NCBI GenBank assembly: GCA_049652745.1
Contig: JBASEY010000026.1
Coordinates: 179,443 to 243,442 of the forward strand
From: JBASEY01 sp049652745
GTDB lineage: Bacteria > CSSED10-310
Direction of reading: 5' to 3'
DNA: 64,000 nucleotides
The translations under genes were made by a program, and so were the position numbers. Of this stretch, positions 23,590-32,140 are shown one piece after another. Position 1 is the stretch's first letter. Each line of letters begins with the position of its first letter. A model generated the notes under the pieces. It was not told the DNA's origin, did no database searches, and saw only the letters and a program-made list of their open reading frames with translations.

Positions 23590-25041
23590 TCAGGTTCCTC
23601 TATCGGCGTCAAAAATCCGTTGGACTTCCGCCGTGGTCGTTCGACCTGTATCTATCAGGATTTTCGCTTGATCCTGCAAATGGTATCCACAGCCGGCATC
23701 GACCATTTCCCGGATCGCTTGATGATCGGCGGCTCGTATCGCCTTCCGCAAATCGGCGTTCAGCGGCATATATCTGAACAGACCGGTTCGGCCGGAATAT
23801 CCGGTGTCGCGGCATCGGGGACATCCCACGGGTCTCCGTTGACCCGGTAATTCAGGAACGGGTTCGGCGCAGTGCTCACAAAGGGTTCGCACAAGGCGTT
23901 GGTCCATCACGGCGGTTACCGTTTCAGCGATCAGCGGCGGATCGACGCCCAAATCCAACAGGCGTATCACGGACGAAGCCGGGTCCATCGTGTGGATGGT
24001 GCTCAGGATCAGGTGACCCGTCAAAGCCGCCTGCAGCGCCGTCGATGCAGTGTCCCGGTCGCGGATTTCACCCACCAGGATGACATCCGGATCCTGGCGC
24101 AGGATGCTTCTGAGACCATCGGCAAATCCAAGCGTTCTGTCGCGGCCGACTTGAACCTGACTGACTCCCGGAATCAAATATTCGACAGGATCTTCGATTG
24201 TTATCGTGTTGCGTTCGGTCGTATCGATCCGGTTCAGACACGCATACAGCGTCGTGGTTTTGCCGGATCCGGTCGGGCCGGCGACCAGCAACAAGCCCTG
24301 CGCTCTGTTCAGAATCGATTCCAATGAAGCGATCAGCGATGTCGGCATACCCAGTCTTTCACACGTCACGCTTCGCCCGGAGCGATCCAGCAGGCGCATC
24401 ACCACGCGTTCGCCGCCCGGAGTCGGTATCGTCGACACGCGTACATCCACCGGATGACCGCCGAGGGTGACGTTGAATGAGCCGTCTTGTGGATGATGGC
24501 GATTCGAAATATCGATCTTGCTCATGACTTTGATGCGGCTGACGACCGGGTCGGCAAATGTCGGCGGTATCGGTTCGCGGTCTTCCAACATTCCGTCGAT
24601 TCGGTATCGCACGCGCAAGCGTGAATTGTCCGGTTCCAAATGTACGTCGCTGGCCAAGGCCATCACCGCTTCCGCCAGAACAGCGTTGACGACTCGGATC
24701 ACCGTCGGATCGTCAGGGTCGCCTCCCAGCAGCTCACCGATAGGTGTTATCTCGCCATCCGCCTCGGTTTCAGCACCCCCGGCGGTCAGTTCGGTGACGG
24801 ATTCACGAAACTGTTTGGCTCTATCCATCAGTCTTTCACGAACGGTAGATTTATCGCCAGGAACCGAGACGATAGGACTCTGCAGAACAGCTCCAAGCAC
24901 ATCCAACGGTAGCGAATTATCTGTAGCCGCTACCAAAACTTCCAGTGTCCCGTCCTCACGTCGGCGTATCGGTGCGACTCCGTGACGCAGCAACCAGGCG
25001 GTAGTTATGGAAGACGGTAATGCGGGATGGTCGTTGCTCAT
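23590..25041 (-). CDS. gspE: Type II secretion ATPase GspE
   Basis: 483 residues. An N-terminal MshEN-like domain (about 1-75), then the secretion ATPase core. Walker A is G-P-T-G-S-G-K-T at 255-262 with K261, the Asp box and Walker B read I-L-V-G-E-I-R-D, and a His box contains S-T-I-H-T-M-D. The tetracysteine zinc motif C-E-H-C ... C-P-R-C is present in the C-terminal part, as in true GspE and PilB. It drives pseudopilus extension from the cytoplasm, bound to GspL and GspF. The start overlaps the gspD stop in an ATGA junction. Confidence 0.95.
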   Translation of the reverse strand: MSNDHPALPSSITTAWLLRHGVAPIRRREDGTLEVLVAATDNSLPLDVLGAVLQSPIVSVPGDKSTVRERLMDRAKQFRESVTELTAGGAETEADGEITPIGELLGGDPDDPTVIRVVNAVLAEAVMALASDVHLEPDNSRLRVRYRIDGMLEDREPIPPTFADPVVSRIKVMSKIDISNRHHPQDGSFNVTLGGHPVDVRVSTIPTPGGERVVMRLLDRSGRSVTCERLGMPTSLIASLESILNRAQGLLLVAGPTGSGKTTTLYACLNRIDTTERNTITIEDPVEYLIPGVSQVQVGRDRTLGFADGLRSILRQDPDVILVGEIRDRDTASTALQAALTGHLILSTIHTMDPASSVIRLLDLGVDPPLIAETVTAVMDQRLVRTLCEHCAEPVPELPGQRRPVGCPRCRDTGYSGRTGLFRYMPLNADLRKAIRAADHQAIREMVDAGCGYHLQDQAKILIDTGRTTTAEVQRIFDADRGT

Positions 25042-26996
25042 GGTATCGGAATATCGATAGCGGGTTTGGGCGTCGGCTCGGATTCCATCCGATCGATATA
25101 TTTCTGAGAAGCTTCTTCCAGGGTGTTCGCATCGGGAATAATCGTCGGTGTCATGAATATCAGCAGGTTTGTTTTTGTCGTGCGTGTGTTGACCGCTTTG
25201 AACAGGTGGCCCATCAACGGGATAGCGCCCAGGCAGGGCACCGAAGAAGTCAGATCACGTTGGTCTTCTTTCAACAGGCCGCCGATTGCCACCATTTGGC
25301 CGCCCCCGACACGAATGGTCGTTTTGGTCTGTCGTTTGGACGTCGTCACGGCGCCGATATCGGACTCCGCCAGAAAACTGCGGATCTCCTGGAATAATTT
25401 CAATACCACCTGCCCGTCGTCGGTTGTTCGAGGCGTCACGCGTAAGACCAGGCCGATATCTTTGAATTCGTAGGTTCGAATAACAGAGTTGGAGTCGGTG
25501 GTTTGGGAGCCGGTCAAAAAGGGCCGTTCTTCGCCGACGATGATTTCGGCTTCTTCGTTATCCAGAGCCAGAAGATGCGGTGTCGACAGCACGTTGACGC
25601 CGCTGGTGGCCTGCATGGCACGGGCTAATGCGCCGATGTTGGCGATCGTCGTTCCGCCCCAACTGATGGTGCCGTCAACGATGCCGATCGCCAGGCCGGG
25701 GGGCAGCGCCAACGGGTTCGCCGCTGTCGACTGCATGGCCGAAGTGCCGCTGGTGGATAACGAGGTGCCTCCTATCGTCGTATATCCGTCATCGCGTATC
25801 GCATCGGTCAGGCGCCATTCCATCCCGAGTTCATGAGTCAAATCCGAACTCATCTCGACAATCAACGCCTCGACAAGGATTTGCCGGCGCGGAATATCCA
25901 ATTCTCCTATGACCTGCTCGACAGCAGCGATGCGCTCCGGTGAGGCTGACACGACGATGCTGTTGGAGTAAACGTCCGCGTTGACGATGATAGCGTCCGT
26001 TCCACCACCCATCGCGCCGGCGCTGCGTCCGGCTCTGCCATCCGTATCACCGGGCAAAAACTGTGTCGTCAGTAACCGAGCCGTCGATTCAGCATCGGCA
26101 TACCGCAGCCGAATCACTTTCAACGAGGTGCGCTCTTCGACTCGTGCGACATCGAGCTCACCGATAAGGTTCAATACGCCCTGCATATCGTCCTGCCCGG
26201 CGTGAATCAACAGCGAATTCGATCGTCGCTCCGGGATAACGACCGGGCGGATGCCGGATTCAGGTGGTTGAGCGGCATACAATGCGGTGACGGCGGACGC
26301 GACCGCGTCGGCATCGGCATAGGTCAACGGCAGCACCTTTTGCTGAAGGCGTGGCCCCGTTCCGTCGATAATATCGATGATACCTTGCAAGCGGTTGACG
26401 TTACCGGCAAAATCCGTCACCAATAGAGTTCGGCTGCCGGCGTGAGCGGTCACGTTGCCCGATCGGCTCAACAGCGGCCGGATCACGTTGCGCACGTCGT
26501 TGACATCGGCATGGCCGAGCTGAAAAATGCGCGTCACAACCGCGTCGCTTCTGGCTTGGTCGCCGGGTGTGATTACGCCGCCTCCTTCACGGGCGCGTGT
26601 GAAGGGAATGATTTTGACGATGTCTCCGTCGGCGACGGCGACATAACCATAGACATCCAAAACGGACTGGAATACCACCGGCACCGCTTCGTGCGGGATA
26701 GGTTTCGGGGAACTGACGGTGATTTTGCCGTTGACGGCCGGATCGATGACATAGTTTTCACCGGTCAGCTCGCTGACGATTTTTATGAAGGAGCGGATGT
26801 CGATCTCATCGAAATCGAACGTAACGTCTTTGCCGGTATTTTGGATGCGGACAGGCGAGCCGGTTTCAGACGGAATTTCTCCCAAATTTTCGTCGGCATT
26901 CATCTGCGGCGGCGAGATCAAGTTCAATATAAGCACAGCCGTCAGAGCGATCGAAAATGGATAAAACCGATGAAACAGGCTTTTAACGAATGACAT
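25038..26996 (-). CDS. gspD: Type II secretion outer-membrane secretin GspD
   Basis: 652 residues from the ATG at 26996, with a signal peptide after M-S-F-V-K-S-L. Domain order: N0 (about 60-130, starting V-T-F-D-F-D-E-I-D-I-R), N1-N3 repeats (V-I-R-P-L-L-S-R-S, Y-A-D-A-D-A-V, I-R-L-R-Y-A-D-A-E-S), then the secretin barrel with R-Q-I-L-V-E-A-L-I-V-E, L-S-T-P-H-L-L-A-L-D and V-G-E-E-R-P-F-L-T-G. The tail reads L-I-F-M-T-P-T-I-I followed by about 30 residues ending in P-T-P-K-P-A-I. It forms the outer-membrane channel for folded proteins. No dedicated pilotin is seen. It overlaps gspC by 14 bases. Confidence 0.95.
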   Translation of the reverse strand: MSFVKSLFHRFYPFSIALTAVLILNLISPPQMNADENLGEIPSETGSPVRIQNTGKDVTFDFDEIDIRSFIKIVSELTGENYVIDPAVNGKITVSSPKPIPHEAVPVVFQSVLDVYGYVAVADGDIVKIIPFTRAREGGGVITPGDQARSDAVVTRIFQLGHADVNDVRNVIRPLLSRSGNVTAHAGSRTLLVTDFAGNVNRLQGIIDIIDGTGPRLQQKVLPLTYADADAVASAVTALYAAQPPESGIRPVVIPERRSNSLLIHAGQDDMQGVLNLIGELDVARVEERTSLKVIRLRYADAESTARLLTTQFLPGDTDGRAGRSAGAMGGGTDAIIVNADVYSNSIVVSASPERIAAVEQVIGELDIPRRQILVEALIVEMSSDLTHELGMEWRLTDAIRDDGYTTIGGTSLSTSGTSAMQSTAANPLALPPGLAIGIVDGTISWGGTTIANIGALARAMQATSGVNVLSTPHLLALDNEEAEIIVGEERPFLTGSQTTDSNSVIRTYEFKDIGLVLRVTPRTTDDGQVVLKLFQEIRSFLAESDIGAVTTSKRQTKTTIRVGGGQMVAIGGLLKEDQRDLTSSVPCLGAIPLMGHLFKAVNTRTTKTNLLIFMTPTIIPDANTLEEASQKYIDRMESEPTPKPAIDIPIP

Positions 26997-27816
26997 AATC
27001 AATCTCCATAGGTTGTCGTTCACGCAAAATCGACAAAGACAGGGTGTTTTGATGCGGAGCGCTTCCCAACACGCGATAGGCATCCTCCATTGTCAGAATG
27101 GTCTGGCCATTGACAGAGGTTACTATATCCCCGACAAAAAGTCCCATTTGTGTAAAAAGACCGTCAGGGTTTAGATAGGCGATCCGAAAACCGGCGGGCT
27201 CGCCGTCGGCATTGCGAACGGGCTGCAGCGATATGTCGCCGCTCAACGCATCGACCCGGGTTGTCAGATCTCGCAATTTTTCCCGCTCGATCACTAAAAG
27301 TTCGCCATCCATCCCGCCGAAACGCGATGGTGTTTTTGCATTTCGGGAAGCAGGCTGGGCAGAGCCGTGATCGCCTGCCGGCAGTTGAAGGATATCTCGA
27401 CCGGAAACACCGTCGAGTTCCAGCAGATTTCTTTCTATACGGGCAACACGGGCGTGGCCGATTGTATCGCCCGGCCGCACGACGATTTCCGGGCCGCCGT
27501 CCATATCCTGAAGCACCGCCAAAGCCGTCCCGGCTGTTCCTTTCAGTACAAGGCGATACAGGTGGCTTTCCCAAGGTGCTTTTTCCGACGTCTCCGTATC
27601 TGTTTCATCGCGGAGTTTGGGATTCGCAAATAATTGATCGACGGCATTGGCAAGCGGCATCAGAGAGGTTTCTGAAGTGCCAATATCTTTATTTTCCGTT
27701 GTGTTATCGAACAAAGAAGGAGTGGCCAAAGGGGAAAAAATGCGACAAAACAGGCTTACGCCTATTAGAAGCGACAAAAAAAGAATGATGAGGGCAATCC
27801 AGCGTTCGCGTTTCAT
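26983..27816 (-). CDS. gspC: Type II secretion protein GspC with PDZ domain
   Basis: 277 residues. One N-terminal membrane helix (W-I-A-L-I-I-L-F-L-S-L-L-I-G-V), a homology region (about 84-140) with L-V-L-K-G-T, V-V-R-P-G-D-T-I and R-V-A-R-I-E-R-N-L-L-E-L, then a C-terminal PDZ domain (about 190-277) with G-F-R-I-A-Y-L-N-P-D-G-L-F and V-G-D-I-V-T-S-V-N-G. GspC links the inner-membrane platform to the secretin and helps recognise substrates. It is the first gene of the operon. A plausible promoter ends only nine bases before the ATG and there is no ribosome site, so the message may be leaderless. Confidence 0.9.
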   Translation of the reverse strand: MKRERWIALIILFLSLLIGVSLFCRIFSPLATPSLFDNTTENKDIGTSETSLMPLANAVDQLFANPKLRDETDTETSEKAPWESHLYRLVLKGTAGTALAVLQDMDGGPEIVVRPGDTIGHARVARIERNLLELDGVSGRDILQLPAGDHGSAQPASRNAKTPSRFGGMDGELLVIEREKLRDLTTRVDALSGDISLQPVRNADGEPAGFRIAYLNPDGLFTQMGLFVGDIVTSVNGQTILTMEDAYRVLGSAPHQNTLSLSILRERQPMEIDYVIR

Positions 27817-27825
27817 AACATATTG

Positions 27826-27854
27826 AAAATAAAACAGAGCCGGATCAAACGCAA
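27826..27854 (-). promoter_or_regulatory. Candidate promoter of the type II secretion operon
   Basis: Read on the minus strand: TTGCGT (27854-27849), 17 bases, then TATTTT (27831-27826). Only nine bases separate the -10 box from the gspC ATG at 27816, which would give an almost leaderless transcript. Confidence 0.35.
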
Positions 27855-27884
27855 CTATTGAGCGGCTGTATTTGAAAATTTTGC

Positions 27885-27913
27885 TTGACGATACAAGGTC
27901 TAGTGGTTAGATT
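27885..27913 (+). promoter_or_regulatory. Candidate promoter of the nrdD operon
   Basis: TTGACG at 27885-27890, exactly 17 bases, TAGATT at 27908-27913. It faces the nrdD-glutaredoxin-nrdG genes. No NrdR box pair was recognised next to it. Confidence 0.55.
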
Positions 27914-28040
27914 AGAAATGTAGTCAATATAAAGGATTTTTAAAATCGTTTGACTCGTAAAGGCAGGAGTGATTTTTGTGTTTTGTTAGCAAGGCTTTAC
28001 CGGTTTGCGCCGGGAAAAAGTCGAACAAGGTAGGTTGATC

Positions 28041-30194
28041 GTGGATCATATTAAGACGGATAGGGTGGATGGAGCGGCGGCGGAGTCCTCGCGTTTAGAC
28101 AATATGGTGGTTTTTCCTGGTTCCAAAGAGACGACGGAGATGATGTTGTTTGTTCGAACATCCGGGGAGACGATGAAGGGGTGGGATCGCGCCAAAATCG
28201 TCGAGGCGCTTGTTCGGGAGACTTATATCGATCGAGATACGGCGGAGCAGATCAGTTGTGAAGTCGAAGACGTGATCATGCGCGGCAATGTCAAGGTGGT
28301 GACGGCGCCGTTGATCCGCGAGCTGGTCGATGCGAAATTGATCGAACGCGGCCTCGAGACCGCTCGGAAGATGCACACGCGTCTGGGAGTGCCGTTATAT
28401 GATGTCGAACAGCTCATCATGTATCGCAACAAAGAAAACGCGAATGTGCCGCATGGTCCGGAAGCGACGAATCTGACGCTGGCTGAAAAGATCAAGAAGG
28501 AATATGCGTTGATGAACGTTTTCAGTCAGGACGTCGCCGATGCGCACATGAACGGCGATATGCATCTGCACGATCTGGGATTCATCGATCGCCCTTATTG
28601 CTCAGGTCAGTCATTGGAATACATCAAAAAATTCGGCCTGAACCTGCCGAATTCGCTGGCGATGGCCAAACCGGCGCGTCATGCCGAGGTGTTGCTGGCG
28701 CACATGGTCAAATTCGCTGCGGCGCTTCAGTCGAATTTCGCGGGAGCCATCGGATGGGATGCGGTCAACCTGTTTTTTGCGCCTTATCTGGTCGATAAAA
28801 CCGATCAAGAGCTGCATCAGTTCGCCCAGATGTTGATATTCGAGTTTTCACAGCAGGCGGTGGCTCGCGGCGGCCAAGCGATTTTTTCCGATATCAACCT
28901 CTATTGGGAAGTGCCGAAACATTTTGAGGATGTTCCGGCCATCGGTCCAGGCGGTGAATATACCGGTAAAACGTATAAAGATTATGCCAAGACGGCTCAA
29001 CGATTCGTTTGGGCGTTGTTCGACGTCTATTTGGAGGGTGATGCCAGTGGGCGGCCGTTCTTTTTCCCGAAACCATTGGTTCATATCACCGAAAAATTCT
29101 TCAAAACCGAGGGTCACGAGGCGTTTTTGGAGCACATCTGTCGGGTTGCAGCGGAAAAAGGCAACACTTATTTTGTGTTCGATCGTGGTGAAACCGCCAA
29201 GATATCCGAATGTTGCCGCTTGTCGTTCAAGCTGGAGCAGAGCGATTTGGACGATGCCAGGGAACCCTGGAGAATGCGGTATTCCGCGCTTCAGAACGTC
29301 ACGATCAACTTGCCGCGGGTGGCTTACAAAGCCGGCCGGAACGACACCGAACTCTTCAAAATTTTGTCCGAACAGGTTGAGCTTGCCGTTAAAGCTCATA
29401 TTGAAAAACGGAATTTTATCCAGCAGTTAATGGATCAGGGTGAAAACGGGCCTTTGGCGATGTTGGCGATGCAGGCCGACGGGCAGCCCTATCTGCGCAT
29501 GAAGCGGGTCACTTATCTGATCGGTATGGTCGGATTGAACGAGTTGGTTCAGTACCATAAAGGTTGTGAAATGCATGAATCCGTCGATGCGTTTCGGTTT
29601 GGCTTGAAGGTGATCGCTCACATGAAACTGTTGTCAGATCGGTTGGGTAAACGTCACAACATGAAGTTTGTGTTGGAGCAGACGCCGGCGGAGAGCACGG
29701 CGTATCGGTTTGCGAAGCTGGACAGCGAAGATTTTGCCATGGAAAGCCGCAAAATCGTCAAAGGTAATTTTGCATCGGGAGAAATCTATTATACGAATTC
29801 AACGTATTTGAATGTCGGGCAGCATCTCAACCCGATCGAACGGGTAAAAAAAGAGGGTATGTTTCATCCGATTATCGAAGCCGGTGCATTGACGCATGTT
29901 TGGCTGGGGGAATCCCGGCCGTCAACGGAATCGCTTGCCAACCTGATCAAGAAGATTTTCAAGAACACGCAGAACGACCAGGTGGCCTTCAGTCCGGAGT
30001 TCACCACATGCTTGGACTGCGGCCGGACAGGCAGGGGATTGCAGGATGCATGCGGGTTCTGCGGTTCAACCAGAGTGGAAGGGATTACGCGGATCACGGG
30101 TTATTTTACAAAAATTGCCAGTTGGAACAAAGGCAAGCTAGGGGAGTTGCGGGATAGATATCGATCACAGGAATATTTTAGATCGGCGCCTTGA
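28041..30194 (+). CDS. nrdD: Anaerobic (class III) ribonucleoside-triphosphate reductase
   Basis: About 717 residues from the GTG at 28041, which follows AAGGTAGG; a TTG at 28005 is the alternative start. An ATP-cone (about 35-130: V-R-T-S-G-E-T-M-K-G-W-D and Y-I-D-R-D-T-A-E-Q-I-S) controls activity. The catalytic barrel follows. The C-terminus holds the zinc site C-L-D-C ... C-G-F-C and the glycyl-radical loop R-I-T-G-Y-F, with G687 as the radical site. It reduces ribonucleotides to deoxyribonucleotides without oxygen. The glutaredoxin-like protein and NrdG follow in the same direction. Family reductants are formate or thioredoxin/glutaredoxin; the adjacent redoxin suggests the thiol-dependent type. 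Confidence 0.95.
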   Translation: MDHIKTDRVDGAAAESSRLDNMVVFPGSKETTEMMLFVRTSGETMKGWDRAKIVEALVRETYIDRDTAEQISCEVEDVIMRGNVKVVTAPLIRELVDAKLIERGLETARKMHTRLGVPLYDVEQLIMYRNKENANVPHGPEATNLTLAEKIKKEYALMNVFSQDVADAHMNGDMHLHDLGFIDRPYCSGQSLEYIKKFGLNLPNSLAMAKPARHAEVLLAHMVKFAAALQSNFAGAIGWDAVNLFFAPYLVDKTDQELHQFAQMLIFEFSQQAVARGGQAIFSDINLYWEVPKHFEDVPAIGPGGEYTGKTYKDYAKTAQRFVWALFDVYLEGDASGRPFFFPKPLVHITEKFFKTEGHEAFLEHICRVAAEKGNTYFVFDRGETAKISECCRLSFKLEQSDLDDAREPWRMRYSALQNVTINLPRVAYKAGRNDTELFKILSEQVELAVKAHIEKRNFIQQLMDQGENGPLAMLAMQADGQPYLRMKRVTYLIGMVGLNELVQYHKGCEMHESVDAFRFGLKVIAHMKLLSDRLGKRHNMKFVLEQTPAESTAYRFAKLDSEDFAMESRKIVKGNFASGEIYYTNSTYLNVGQHLNPIERVKKEGMFHPIIEAGALTHVWLGESRPSTESLANLIKKIFKNTQNDQVAFSPEFTTCLDCGRTGRGLQDACGFCGSTRVEGITRITGYFTKIASWNKGKLGELRDRYRSQEYFRSAP

Positions 30195-30227
30195 TCTTTT
30201 TCATTTGATAGTAAGGGGAGAATAGGG

Positions 30228-30470
30228 ATGATTTTGTTTACCAAAACGGATTGTGGGAAATGTGACTATGTGAAAAGCCATTTCGATCTGGAGTCGCTGG
30301 GTGTTCAGATCGATGAGTTGTCCGATACGAATGCCGATGCGTTGGCTGATCTGGCATATTATGAGCTGGTGGATACGGCTCAGAAACAACTGCCGATCTT
30401 GGTCACGGACGATGAACAAAAAATCATGGGCGCCATCCGGATTTCCCAGTTTCTCCGGTCTTTGGAGTGA
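30228..30470 (+). CDS. Glutaredoxin/NrdH-like redoxin
   Basis: 80 residues, thioredoxin fold. The active site is C-G-K-C right after the first strand (I-L-F-T-K-T-D-C-G-K-C). The cis-proline region is Q-L-P-I-L-V-T-D, and the end is a helix. The length matches NrdH and small glutaredoxins. Between nrdD and nrdG it is a natural reductant for the reductase active site. The stop codon is followed in the same frame by the nrdG coding sequence, which lacks an ordinary start (see next gene). The AAGGGGAGAATAGGG leader gives a good ribosome site for the ATG at 30228. Confidence 0.85.
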   Translation: MILFTKTDCGKCDYVKSHFDLESLGVQIDELSDTNADALADLAYYELVDTAQKQLPILVTDDEQKIMGAIRISQFLRSLE

Positions 30471-30476
30471 AACCCC

Positions 30477-31163
30477 CTGATTTCTGAAGAATACGTCAAA
30501 GGTTTTATTGAGACATCATTCATCGATTGGCCGGGCAAGATAGCATCGGTGGTGTTTTTGCCCGGTTGTAATTTTCGATGTGGATGGTGTCACAACCGCA
30601 CACTTGTTTTGCATCCTGAGCGAATCCCTGATGTCCCGTTGTCACATGTTTTGCAGCGTATGAAAGCGTTGAAGGGTTGGGTGGACGGTGTGGTGATTAC
30701 GGGTGGTGAGCCGACGGTCGCCCCAAAATTTCCTGTTATTTTGGATCGATTCAACCAGGAAGGTATTCCGGTCAAGTTGGATACCAATGGTGCCCGGCCG
30801 GATATTTTGGAGAAATTTTTAGTTGAAAAACGGCTTACTGGTATATCGATGGATATCAAAGGGGTGTTGGAGCCGGAAATGTACCGGACGATAACCGGTG
30901 TATCGGTTGATATTCAAGCGATTCGTCGATCTGTTCAGTTGATTGCCGGTTCGGGTTTATGGCATGAGTTTCGGACGACGTTGTTGCCAGGGATACACAC
31001 TCGTGCCGATATCGACATGATTGCCAGGCAGCTAGAAGGTCTTGTCGGCGGGAAGCTGCAGCGACCGTTGAAATTGCAGGGTTTTAAACCGAATCCCGAG
31101 TTGTCGGAACCGTGGCGGTCTTTGCCGGAAGTGACGGTAGAGAGGTTTTTGGAGACGGAATAG
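30477..31163 (+). CDS. nrdG: Anaerobic ribonucleotide reductase activating protein (radical SAM)
   Basis: The radical SAM motif is C31-x3-C35-x2-C38 (C-N-F-R-C-G-W-C-H-N), followed by G-G-E-P-T. It installs the glycyl radical on NrdD using S-adenosylmethionine. The start is odd. Homologous residues begin at least 24 residues before the first GTG (30549): G-F-I-E-T-S-F-I-D-W-P-G-K matches the family's usual N-terminus. The frame is closed at 30468-30470 by the stop codon of the redoxin gene. Between them only CTG at 30477, ATT at 30480 and other non-standard codons are available, with GGAG about nine bases before the CTG. I therefore place the start at CTG, tentatively. Read-through of the TGA, giving a redoxin-NrdG fusion, is the alternative. 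Confidence 0.85.
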   Translation: MISEEYVKGFIETSFIDWPGKIASVVFLPGCNFRCGWCHNRTLVLHPERIPDVPLSHVLQRMKALKGWVDGVVITGGEPTVAPKFPVILDRFNQEGIPVKLDTNGARPDILEKFLVEKRLTGISMDIKGVLEPEMYRTITGVSVDIQAIRRSVQLIAGSGLWHEFRTTLLPGIHTRADIDMIARQLEGLVGGKLQRPLKLQGFKPNPELSEPWRSLPEVTVERFLETE

Positions 31164-31178
31164 GCAGGCTTCTTTTAA

Positions 31179-31604
31179 CTAATCTTTAAATTCGATCAGG
31201 TTCAATCCGGTTTCATCGTCTTTGAATCGGTTGATTTCGCCGGGTATGGTTTGAATAAAAATCTCACATGTCGCGCTGACGACGGCCCGGTTCAGGTGGC
31301 CGCCGAAGAGTTTATGGCTGGTATCCGACAGGCTGACATGCAGGTGCAGATAGATTTCGTCGTCCATTGTGCTGACATTGCCTGCCAGGTTGACGATTTC
31401 CATGTCGCCGGTATAGCTTTCTGAGTGATAAATTTTATTTTTGACGTCATACAAACCGATGGTCGCTTCGTTGACGGCCCCGATAGCGGAGACGACTCCG
31501 AGTCGAATATCGTTATCGACGCAGATTTTTTGAAGGGTCGAAACGATTTCTTCGCCGCGTCTGATTCGTATGATCCATGTATTTCCGAATTGTTTTGCTA
31601 TCAT
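31179..31604 (-). CDS. PCC/DUF296-domain protein
   Basis: 141 codons from the ATG at 31604, preceded by GGGAGGA; an upstream ATG at 31646 lacks a ribosome site. The PCC fold is seen in V-V-S-A-I-G-A-V, A-T-I-G-L-Y-D, then a histidine-containing strand Y-L-H-L-H-V-S-L-S-D, and G-G-H-L-N-R-A-V-V-S-A-T-C-E-I. In this family the histidines form a metal-like site in a trimer. Some plant members bind DNA through an AT-hook, absent here. The bacterial function is not established. It converges on nrdG with a 15-base gap. Confidence 0.85.
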   Translation of the reverse strand: MIAKQFGNTWIIRIRRGEEIVSTLQKICVDNDIRLGVVSAIGAVNEATIGLYDVKNKIYHSESYTGDMEIVNLAGNVSTMDDEIYLHLHVSLSDTSHKLFGGHLNRAVVSATCEIFIQTIPGEINRFKDDETGLNLIEFKD

Positions 31605-32140
31605 GATTTCCTCCCTGTTTTTTTGGGGAAAAAGACCCAGGTTCACACAGATACGCAGTATATCGGTGTTATGTGGTTGAACACAATTCTTTAGTGCTGA
31701 GTGCTGAGTCCTGAGTAGCGTGCACTGCGTGCGTTTTAGTGCTGAGTCCTGAGTTATGGTCTTTCATTTAATTTTAGTCAGTGAGGTTTTTGGTTCAAAT
31801 TAGAAGGCTATAGAAGCTGATTTCCAACACTAGGTGATTGGTTGTTGGACAATGGAAACAGGATATTCAATCCGGTTTTTTTATAGTACTGTTTCTAACT
31901 ATTGATTTTATTCAACTCCTTTAGAGGACATTTATCGGGTAGATATAGAAGAATGGGGCGTATGGGACCAAAGCGACACAAAATCTAAAAAACTAAAAGT
32001 TTTCTTTCTCTTCCCTTTATGTTATTCGTCCCATCCGTCCCATATGTCCCACCCCCCATCAGTAATTCTTTGCCTATAGCATCACTTTCGTTTAAAATTA
32101 ATTCGGCTTTAATTAGACCTCTTTCGAAAGGAGCTGTCAC
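31605..32140. other. Long intergenic region with short repeats
   Basis: 536 bases without a gene. It holds copies of a gctgagt-type direct repeat (31691-31755) and, at 31953-32055, a loosely matched pair of tggga-rich and tccca-rich segments that could fold imperfectly. The ATP-grasp-like gene begins after GAAAGGAG at the right end. I see no RNA gene or clear promoter. Confidence 0.5.
31691..31755. repeat. Short direct repeats (tgctgagtcctgagt family)
   Basis: Units gtgctgagt, gctgagtcctgagt and again gtgctgagtcctgagt, separated by a self-complementary patch around gtgcac. The origin is unknown; such simple repeats may come from slippage. Confidence 0.6.

Noticed and set aside
31953..32055. 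Imperfect inverted repeat of tggga/tccca segments
   Set aside because: Pairing is patchy and could come from simple-sequence bias. No terminator or RNA family recognised.
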